Positions 44,181 to 50,682 of a stretch of DNA of 64,000 nucleotides are shown in pieces. Below the pieces are notes generated by a model that saw nothing but the letters and a program-made list of their open reading frames with translations, was not told the origin of the DNA and ran no database searches. Position 1 is the first letter of the stretch. Each line of letters begins with the position of its first letter. Both the position numbers and the translations under genes were made by a program. Origin of the DNA: Parietichytrium sp. I65-24A (Eukaryota > Sar > Bigyra > Thraustochytrida > Thraustochytriidae); assembly GCA_012862575.1 (NCBI GenBank), contig BLSF01000061.1, positions 214,349-278,348 on the forward strand. The letters run 5' to 3'.

Positions 44181-44220
44181 GTAGAGACGTTTTCAGTAAA
44201 AAAAAGAAAGGAAAGAAATC

Positions 44221-44850
44221 ATGACAACCGATAGAGACGCAGAGAGTATTCAAAATGACATCAACTCTTTTCTGGCCATGTTGCCAGTTGAACAAAGTGT
44301 ATCCAATTTACATCAATTGTATATGGAACACTCGATGAGACTCTATGGTAGTGAAAGAAATAGTTCGAATCATGTGATTGCATATTGCATCCGCCGTTCT
44401 GGAAAGACGAGTTCAATTGCATCATTTGCTCTTGCACTAGCATTATGTGTCTCTAAAAAGAACATCAGCATCGTTACAGTATCTGAGCTTACGCGAAATC
44501 ACATGATCGATGCGATCTTGGCAATCGCCAAAGTATTCGGTGTATCGAAGATGATCACCGTAGAAAGACATGGTTCCATTCGAGTCTCTCACAGAAATGG
44601 TGATGAAAGTGTCATCCAAGTGTATCCAGCTCACATGCATTCACATTCTTCGGACATCTATTTTATAGACGGTGCTGAAAATATGCATGTAACGATGGAT
44701 CTGAAAGAGGTGCCAATTATTGGTGTGATGACGAAACCTCCATCTGACGTGAGAATGGATTGTGGGCAAATCTACGATTTCACCGAGCAGCAATTCGATT
44801 GGATGAAATCTAGGATGAGTGAAGCTCCAATACTACGCGCCATGAGTTAA
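44221..44850 (+). CDS. P-loop ATPase, possibly a terminase/packaging-type ATPase domain
   Basis: 209 aa, ATG at 44221 (MTTDRDAESIQNDINSFLAM). A Walker A-like motif RRSGKT at 58-63 follows a hydrophobic strand (VIAYC). A helix comes next (SSIASFALALALCVS), then a strand NISIVTVSEL, and a Walker B-like DIYFIDGAEN with Asp at 150. The RRxGKT form and the following ALALA helix plus strand are as in terminase large-subunit ATPases of tailed phages, herpesviruses and mirusviruses. Against this, the usual acidic residue after the Walker B Asp is displaced (DGAE rather than DE) and there is no nuclease domain. It may be a stand-alone or decayed ATPase. Its neighbours are CxxC-tail genes. Confidence 0.5.
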   Translation: MTTDRDAESIQNDINSFLAMLPVEQSVSNLHQLYMEHSMRLYGSERNSSNHVIAYCIRRSGKTSSIASFALALALCVSKKNISIVTVSELTRNHMIDAILAIAKVFGVSKMITVERHGSIRVSHRNGDESVIQVYPAHMHSHSSDIYFIDGAENMHVTMDLKEVPIIGVMTKPPSDVRMDCGQIYDFTEQQFDWMKSRMSEAPILRAMS

Positions 44851-44917
44851 ACTTAGGTCGACTCTGAAATAATTGCATCAATCAAATAAATAAATAAATA
44901 AAAAGAATGGAATGATT

Positions 44918-44980
44918 GAAACCACCGTTGGAATCAACGATTTCTTTGGTGAAAGCACGGGTGATTCCAATGGTGGTTTC
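44918..44980. repeat. Palindromic hairpin element 6
   Basis: Arms 44918-44936 (GAAACCACCGTTGGAATCA) and 44962-44980 (TGATTCCAATGGTGGTTTC); loop CGATTTCTTTGG... is shared with elements 7 to 11. It ends 17 bp before the TATA motif of the next gene. Confidence 0.9.
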
Positions 44981-44997
44981 ATTCGTTACAACCTAAT

Positions 44998-45008
44998 CAT
45001 ATACGACG
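44998..45008 (+). promoter_or_regulatory. TATA-type motif upstream of 45044 gene
   Basis: CATATACGACG 46 nt before the ATG and 17 bp after hairpin element 6. Confidence 0.6.
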
Positions 45009-45043
45009 AAACAAAATTTTAGAAAAGAAACGCACTCTTGATC

Positions 45044-45655
45044 ATGTCTGATTTGCAAGAACGAGATCAGTGGAAATGTTATCTCAAAATTTTCAAAGTT
45101 GGCTTTATTAGAAAAAGACTGAAAGACTCAGATTTGAAACAAATTCTAGATGGACTTGGGTTTCACGATGTGTTCATGAGGTTCCAAAAAAATAAAGTTC
45201 AGGCCGAGGTTTTTTCTGGTGATTTGATAGATTGTATAGTTGACTGTTTCCAAAAGACAACATCAACTGAACGTGACATCACCTGTCTATTTAACGAGAT
45301 CGTGGGAAATGACAATTTTGGGTACGCTTCGCATCAATATTCTCTACAATTTGGCGATAGGATCAATTTTGGATCGCTATTGGAATTCACCCCGAGGTGT
45401 GAACAACCTCACTTTACGTTTGAGTTCTTATTGGCTCGTATCCTTGTCCATAAATTAAAAGGACCATGGGAAGCAGTCTTTGATTTCGTTTCACATCGAG
45501 TTCTAGTCATGAACAACCCGAGGGAAGTGGAAATACTTGAAGAAATCTTGACAAGTCATGTACACAACAACAAAGCCATTCGAACCAAAATTGAGTTAAT
45601 TCTTGATCGTATTGATAGAAGAAATAAAACATGCAATCAACTAACTAGTCAATGA
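45044..45655 (+). CDS. Unknown helical protein
   Basis: 203 aa from the ATG of MSDLQERDQWKCYLKIFKVG; two codons upstream lies only a TTG. Helical throughout, with several Cys and aromatic residues (CYLKIF, FHDVFMRFQKN, HFTFEFLLARILVHKLKG) and a conserved C-terminal helix (NNPREVEILEEILTSHVHNN). That helix is duplicated as a separate small frame at 48689-48814. No CxxC tail (ends CNQLTSQ). It lies under the hairpin-TATA layout of its neighbours. Function unknown. Confidence 0.65.
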   Translation: MSDLQERDQWKCYLKIFKVGFIRKRLKDSDLKQILDGLGFHDVFMRFQKNKVQAEVFSGDLIDCIVDCFQKTTSTERDITCLFNEIVGNDNFGYASHQYSLQFGDRINFGSLLEFTPRCEQPHFTFEFLLARILVHKLKGPWEAVFDFVSHRVLVMNNPREVEILEEILTSHVHNNKAIRTKIELILDRIDRRNKTCNQLTSQ

Positions 45656-45952
45656 CCGTCCTTGCAGAAAGTGAAACACGTGATAATAACTCACATGATC
45701 TTTGGTTGATGTCATAAAACCACCATTGGAGTCATCGGTGTTTTCGCGCGATGATAATTTATCAGCAATTAAATCACCATGATTTAATCGACTCGGTCAG
45801 CTTTTAATTCATATTCTACGATTCATTAGCACCCGCGGTTTAAGTTTGAGTCGGTAAAGTTTAATTTTCGATGACATGAATTCAGACTGATGGTTTTTGC
45901 TATATGGAATGTGGAAAGTCAAACGGTGAATCCGCAGATGAGAGAAAGCGTG

Positions 45953-46020
45953 AGTGAGTGAGTGAGTGAGTGAATGAAATGGAATGTGGAATGGAATGGA
46001 TGAAACCACCATTGGAATCA
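45953..46020 (+). repeat. GAGT/GGAAT microsatellite with solo hairpin arm
   Basis: (GAGT)n at about 45953-45975 followed by GGAATGTGGAATGGAATGG and a left arm at 46002-46020. The same microsatellite-then-hairpin order occurs at 47105-47166 and 47250-47344. Nothing coding is seen in 45,656-46,200. Confidence 0.75.
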
Positions 46021-46128
46021 CTTCACTCCTGCGCGCAGAAACACTCGTTCACCATCGCTTGGGCAGCTGCTACTACTACTGATGCTCATCTGCAGGATGC
46101 ATTGACCCAAAATCAGTCCCATCTAGAT

Positions 46129-46193
46129 GAAACCACCGTTGGAATCAACGATTTCTTTGGCTAAAGCAAGCGGGTGATTCCAATGGTGGTTTC
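46129..46193. repeat. Palindromic hairpin element 7
   Basis: Arms 46129-46147 and 46175-46193, ending 7 bp before the TATA motif. Just upstream, GCATTGACCCAAAATCAGTC recurs at about 49152-49172. Confidence 0.9.
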
Positions 46194-46200
46194 ATACGTG

Positions 46201-46211
46201 TTATATATACG
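46201..46211 (+). promoter_or_regulatory. TATA-type motif upstream of 46244 gene
   Basis: TTATATATACG followed by ACGATGAAGAAA, 43 nt before the ATG at 46244. Confidence 0.65.
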
Positions 46212-46243
46212 ACGATGAAGAAATGCTTTTTCAAAACAGGAGA

Positions 46244-47083
46244 ATGTCATTGTTTTCCTTTGAAAACCGAAAGGATTTTCTAGGACGGCTTGAACCAATG
46301 CAGAAATTAGAACAGTTAAAAACACAAGTTAGTGATGAAAATTTGTCGTATTTTCAACGACTCGAGGCAATTTCATCAATTAGTACTTGTTTAACATTGT
46401 TCAATGAATCCGTTGGCAGTTTTGAAATGAGTGAAATTCGTCGAGATGAAGCACTTCAGTCTAGTTTTAAAGATATAATTTCGGGATCTGATGCATCAAT
46501 TCCTAAAAATTACAGTAAAAGTCTTGAAATTCTTTATGAAATTGTGATGGAGTGCAACCGTGATTTGGATCATTGTATGTTTTCTGAAAAAGAACGTATT
46601 GGAAGAGGAGTTGAAAAATTGATTGATATCATGAAGACTGAAGAATACAAGGCTAACGTAATCATACCTCAAGACGATCCAATAGAAAGTTTAGAGTTTC
46701 ACATCCGAGAAGTGAAAAATGATGAAAGAACTATTTTGCATCGATTCATGTCGATCTTTGGAATCTTTTATGATTTATCCCTTATGGGAAGGTATACAAA
46801 CTTTTTTTCAAGAGCGAGAATATCCCGTGACAAAGAGCTCCAGGAAAAAGTTTTAAAGATCATCAGGAATATCAGCTCTCATAAAATTCCTGAGGAGCAT
46901 CTTGATGATTTCTATTCGGCTGTGAAGACTATTCATGAACGTTCAAATAAATCAGGCTTCATTTTTTCCCCCAACGAGGATCAAATCCGTGCAAAAACCG
47001 GAGAAATATTACGTGAACGAGATACAACTGATGAAACGAGTGATAGCTGTGCAAAATGTGGGGGGAGAAAAGTCAATCGGTGA
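46244..47083 (+). CDS. CxxC-tail family, two-module member (GGRK type)
   Basis: 279 aa from the ATG at 46244 (MSLFSFENRKDFLGRLEPMQ), chosen because its distance from the TATA motif matches the sister genes; an in-frame ATG seven codons upstream is possible. Module 1 (about 15-130) has YFQRLEAISSISTCLTLFNE and RRDEALQSSFKDII. Module 2 (about 145-245) has HRFMSIFGIFYDLSLMGRYT and SRDKELQEKVLKIIRNIS, then GFIFSPNEDQIRAKTGEIL. It ends SDSCAKCGGRKVNR. It is closest to the protein at 47594, and module 1 is closest to the single-module protein at 43658. Confidence 0.72.
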   Translation: MSLFSFENRKDFLGRLEPMQKLEQLKTQVSDENLSYFQRLEAISSISTCLTLFNESVGSFEMSEIRRDEALQSSFKDIISGSDASIPKNYSKSLEILYEIVMECNRDLDHCMFSEKERIGRGVEKLIDIMKTEEYKANVIIPQDDPIESLEFHIREVKNDERTILHRFMSIFGIFYDLSLMGRYTNFFSRARISRDKELQEKVLKIIRNISSHKIPEEHLDDFYSAVKTIHERSNKSGFIFSPNEDQIRAKTGEILRERDTTDETSDSCAKCGGRKVNR

Positions 47084-47147
47084 ATCCGCACATGAGAGAA
47101 AGACTGAGTGAGTGAGGGAATGAAATGGAATGTGGAATGGAAGGGAT

Positions 47148-47212
47148 GAAACCACCGTTGGAATCAACGATTTCTTTTGGTAAAAAGCACGGGTGATTCC
47201 AATGGTGGTTTC
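47148..47212. repeat. Palindromic hairpin element 8
   Basis: Arms 47148-47166 and 47194-47212. It follows a GAGTGAGTGAGG / GGAATGTGGAATGG tract and precedes ACTGATTCACTTCGTTCAGA, a flank also present after element 9 and element 11. Confidence 0.9.
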
Positions 47213-47325
47213 ACTGATTCACTTCGTTCAGAGAAGACTTAGACTATGGGTGAGTGAGTGAGGGAGTGAGTGAGGGAGTGAGGGAATGGAATGTGGAATG
47301 GAATGGAATGTGGAATGGAATGGAT

Positions 47326-47390
47326 GACACCACCGTTGGAATCAACAATTTCTTTGGTAAAAAAGCACGGGTGATTCCAATGGTGGTTTC
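47326..47390. repeat. Palindromic hairpin element 9
   Basis: Arms 47326-47344 (GACACCACCGTTGGAATCA) and 47372-47390. It is a tandem near-copy of element 8 including the microsatellite on its left (47250-47325). Confidence 0.88.
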
Positions 47391-47477
47391 ACTGATTCAC
47401 TTCGTGTGGAGACTATTAATGAACGTTCATATGATCAACGTTCAGTTCAGAGAGACTCAGTTTACTCCTCACTCGTC

Positions 47478-47529
47478 GAAACCACTGTTAGAATCAACGA
47501 TTTCTTTTGATTATACCAATGGTGGTTTC
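47478..47529. repeat. Palindromic hairpin element 10 (degenerate, short loop)
   Basis: Arms 47478-47496 (GAAACCACTGTTAGAATCA) and 47511-47529 (TTATACCAATGGTGGTTTC); mismatches in both arms, ending 24 bp before the next TATA motif. Confidence 0.75.
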
Positions 47530-47553
47530 TACGGACAGAGTTTGACAGAAGTA

Positions 47554-47561
47554 CATATACG
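47554..47561 (+). promoter_or_regulatory. TATA-type motif upstream of 47594 gene
   Basis: CATATACG then ATGATGAAAAAA, 40 nt before the ATG at 47594. Confidence 0.6.
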
Positions 47562-47593
47562 ATGATGAAAAAACATCGTTTTTAACAAGAAAG

Positions 47594-48673
47594 ATGCAAC
47601 GCTTATTTTGTGGAAGGCATGAGTCATACCCAAGTTTAGGACGTTATTTTGATTGGAAAACAACTGAAATAATGGATAAAACTCAGACGATTATTGAGCG
47701 ATTCGATAATATTGTTCGTATCGGCGATGAAGCAAAGATGTTATATGATATTAAGAATGAACCCAAAATCATGAAGATTCTTAAGAACAACGACCTCCAG
47801 CTCTGTTTTCAGAGTATAATTACTGAATATTCTAGAGATTGTATTGAGCATTCTTTTCCTGTAACATGTTACAAAATTCTTATGCGATTGGATCATCTTG
47901 AGTACAAGTGCATTCAATCTTATCTTAAAACTGGATCAATTTTCACTGCTTCTACTCAACGTTTATTCTACGACACGATTGAAAAAATAAAGGATAAATT
48001 ACTAATGAGGACGCATGTTATATCAAAACATGTCAATGTACCAAGGATACAATACACCAAACATTTATCACCCTCAGAAGGGATAGAAGATCATATCAGA
48101 AAAGTGACAGATGATGGAAACACCCTATTGTATCGTTTCATTGCGATCCATGGAATCTTTCATTATTTATACCTTATGAAAGATGATGAATTTCGTCAAT
48201 GGCATAAAAGAATTAACTATGATATAGTACTCGAGGAAAACGTTTGGAACATCATTAAAGAGATAGGCTCCTATGACTATTCCGAAATCCCTCGGCAGTA
48301 TATGATCACTTTCGATTTTGTTCTGGATACTATTGGTTATTTTACTGGAAAGCGTTACGTGTACTCCTTTAACAGATTCAGAGAAATAATTCGGCCATTG
48401 ACCCAAATCTTGATAAACGAACGGAAGAAAAGTACATCTGTAAAATCAAAACAATCCTATACGTTTGATGGACCAGAGATAAATATTCCAACTGTGGAAA
48501 CTGCGTATGAGAAATCACTTTTTTCGAAAAAAATTAGGAGAATAGAGAAATGTGAGGAAGAAAACCGTGTGTTAGGTTACACTAAATTTTATATGCACGA
48601 CATCAAAGATGAACTACAGAGTGCTGAGGAAACTGGTGATAGCTGTGCAAAGTGTGGAGGGAGAAAAGTTTAA
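47594..48673 (+). CDS. CxxC-tail family, large two-module member (GGRK type)
   Basis: 359 aa, ATG at 47594 (MQRLFCGRHESYPSLGRYFD). Module 1 (about 30-130) contains KILKNNDLQLCFQSIITEYS and a GSIFTASTQRLFYDTIEKI block. Module 2 (about 150-275) has LLYRFIAIHGIFHYLYLMKD and ENVWNIIKEIGSYDYSEIP. A charged extension (about 275-340) is unique to this copy. The tail is EETGDSCAKCGGRKV. Compared with the sister at 46244, the modules have diverged more than the last ten residues, which suggests that the tail is under stronger constraint. Confidence 0.72.
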   Translation: MQRLFCGRHESYPSLGRYFDWKTTEIMDKTQTIIERFDNIVRIGDEAKMLYDIKNEPKIMKILKNNDLQLCFQSIITEYSRDCIEHSFPVTCYKILMRLDHLEYKCIQSYLKTGSIFTASTQRLFYDTIEKIKDKLLMRTHVISKHVNVPRIQYTKHLSPSEGIEDHIRKVTDDGNTLLYRFIAIHGIFHYLYLMKDDEFRQWHKRINYDIVLEENVWNIIKEIGSYDYSEIPRQYMITFDFVLDTIGYFTGKRYVYSFNRFREIIRPLTQILINERKKSTSVKSKQSYTFDGPEINIPTVETAYEKSLFSKKIRRIEKCEEENRVLGYTKFYMHDIKDELQSAEETGDSCAKCGGRKV

Positions 48674-48688
48674 CGGTGATTCCGCACC

Positions 48689-48814
48689 ATGAACAAGCCG
48701 AGGGAAGTGGAAATACTTAAAGACATCTTGGGAGGACATGTACATAACAACGCAGCCATTCGAACCAAAATTGAGTTGATTCTTGATCGTATTGCTAAAA
48801 GAAATAAAAAGTAA
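48689..48814 (+). pseudogene. Copied C-terminal helix of the 45044 gene
   Basis: ATG-initiated 41-codon frame MNKPREVEILKDILGGHVHN... matching the last 45 residues of the 45044 protein (NNPREVEILEEILTSHVHNN, then AIRTKIELILDRI). It starts 15 bp after the previous stop. It is likely a fragment left by duplication, although it could be expressed as a small protein. Confidence 0.65.
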
Positions 48815-48869
48815 CAAAACATGCAATCGACGTTCTCAACTAGTTTCTTTGGTTTAAAAGCGAATGGAT

Positions 48870-48933
48870 GAAACCACCGTTGGAATCAACGATTTCTTTG
48901 GTAAAAAGCACGGGTGATTCCAATGGTGGTTTC
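48870..48933. repeat. Palindromic hairpin element 11
   Basis: Arms 48870-48888 and 48915-48933, followed by the TGATTCACTTCGTTCA flank. It is the last hairpin toward the high-coordinate side and so marks the end of clearly viral-type sequence. Confidence 0.9.
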
Positions 48934-49189
48934 ACTGATTCACTTCGTTCAAAGAAACTACTCCTCACTCGTTCACTTCACTCTCGTTCACTTTACTCGT
49001 TTACCCTCGCTTCAACAGGTTCAAAAGTGCCTTTCCGCGAGTTTTCGTTAGATCCTCATAGTCAACAACTAAGACCACTCGCTGCATATTCTCAAATTTA
49101 GATGTCGCTTCTCGTATCGTTCACTGGCTCGTTTGCAGGGGTGCACACAGGGTGCATTGACCCAAAAATCAGTCCCATCTACCGGAAAC

Positions 49190-50280
49190 CATTACTTGAT
49201 AGTTGAATTACTAATCCTAATAAGTCTAATGTTATATGTCTTATTCAATAAACTATCGGAATCAACCATACTATCACAACCCTGCCAATCTGACAGAGAG
49301 TGACACACCAAAAAGGTCGTTTTGTTAGCAAGTCCTGCCAAACTACTACCGGATTCATCGCTGCATACAACTCACTCATACCGATCTAACACTGTGACCT
49401 ACCTACCACACCCAAGTCCATCCAACGAAATTCAGTGATAGAGGAGAATTGCATCCGAATTTCAGACAAAATCGCGCTTCTAAAGACAGAACTGTTCACT
49501 CATTCATCTCCATATACTGGTAATTTTCAGATTTAGATGTCGCGTCTTGGTGTCGCAGGGTGACTCGGTTAGTCAAATTAATTACTCTAGTTGAAACTCT
49601 AGCCTCAGTATTCACTTTGTTAGTTACTCTATGTAATCCTTTATCGGAATGGTATGTCTTATACTTATTACTAATAACATGGAAGGAGTGATACACCGAC
49701 AAGGGGCGATTTGTTACAGAGACCCAGCAAAAGTGCTATCAGATCGATCTTCCACTAGTCTTCATATAGATCAACATAAGCCAGTGACACACCGGTCGAG
49801 GGACGCGGAAGGGCAGTCCTGTGCCGAAATTCAGACTTAATCTGCTCGCATGTGGTTCAAACACAGAAGGTGCAACGGCCATGTTGGCACCGCCACTACA
49901 ACATCTAGTTGAATCACTGAGAGTGGTTGAAAAACACGGTGTACCACTAAGTGTCCTGCTAGTTCAAGCGCATGTTTGACTGCAATCCAACACGGAAAAG
50001 TGGGTCTTATTACTTGTATAGGTTAATCTGTTATGTAGGGGACAGAGTGACCCACCGACGTGATGATGACGTCATTTGGTGTGTGCATCCCCTCACAAGT
50101 TGGCACCATCTACGTCTCACCTAGTTCTAATACTAGCAGTATAGGAGAATAGGTGTATCCGCGGGATAGACTTAGACGGACTCCTACTAAATTGCAGTCC
50201 AGTCCAGTGGATTCCTGGACTTATACAGTTGTTTCTATATGGTCTTACTGCGCGTAGGTTCGGATACTGAAATTCCGTGG
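49190..50280. repeat. Gene-free region with diverged long repeats
   Basis: No gene is supported. Three strongly diverged units are recognisable, each with a TCTTATTACT/ATACTTATTAC-like segment followed by GA(C)AGAGTGACACACC / GGAGTGATACACCGAC / GACAGAGTGACCCACCGACG and a GGTCGTTTTG/GGGGCGATTTG block, at about 49240-49370, 49640-49760 and 50005-50080. Spacing is roughly 400 bp. Base composition changes gradually from viral-like to host-like. It lies directly beyond the 3' end of the 18S fragment, so it may be rDNA spacer or subtelomeric repeat. Confidence 0.5.
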
Positions 50281-50396
50281 AAAAGTGCCCTTTTGCCCGC
50301 TTCGTCCGGAGTTTCGCGGCCGAACCTGCGTTTGAGAGTTCGTCGAGGTTCTTTTCTGTTCCTTTTCTCGTTGGCCGGCGGTCGTGTTCCTGAATT

Positions 50397-50531
50397 TCAC
50401 CTACGGAAACCTTGTTACGACTTCACCTTCCTCTAAACGATAAGGTTTGCTCAAGTTCTTGCTACTGACTCTCCTCGTGAAAAGAAAATCGAGCAATCCC
50501 AAGGTCTCACCGGATCGTTCAATCGGTAGGT

Positions 50532-50565
<34 letters not shown>

Positions 50566-50681
50566 ATCAATGCAAGCTGATGACTTGCGTTTACTAGGAA
50601 TTCCTCGTTGGAGATTAACAATTGCAAAAATCTAGCCCCATCACGATCGGCGTTCAAAAGATTACCCAGGCATTCCTACCA
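50397..50681 (-). rRNA. 18S rRNA, 3'-terminal 285 nt
   Basis: The minus strand contains hallmark small-subunit sequences in order: TGATTACGTCCCTGCCCTTT, TACACACCGCCCGTCGCACC, TACCGATTGAACGATCCGGT, and near the end GAAGTCGTAACAAGGTTTCC GTAGGTGAA. The terminal CCTGCGGAAGGATCATT expected after GTAGGTGAA is missing and replaced by unrelated ATTCAGGAACACG. The 5' side ends at an N (50682), so only helix 44/45 and some upstream sequence are present. The insert between CGGTGAGACC and AAACCTTATCGTTTAGAGGA resembles labyrinthulomycete rRNA as I remember it. Partial copy, possibly a pseudogene or a contig end. Confidence 0.9.
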
Positions 50682-50682
50682 N

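Noticed and set aside
47254-47565. Plus-strand frame of 103 codons
   Set aside because: It is entirely made of GAGTGAGTGA/GGAATG microsatellite and hairpin arms; repeated motifs such as TTVGIN and IPMVVS come from the palindrome.
43658-48673. Operon-like arrangement of plus-strand genes
   Set aside because: Each gene has its own TATA motif and most have a hairpin between, so single-gene transcripts are more likely.
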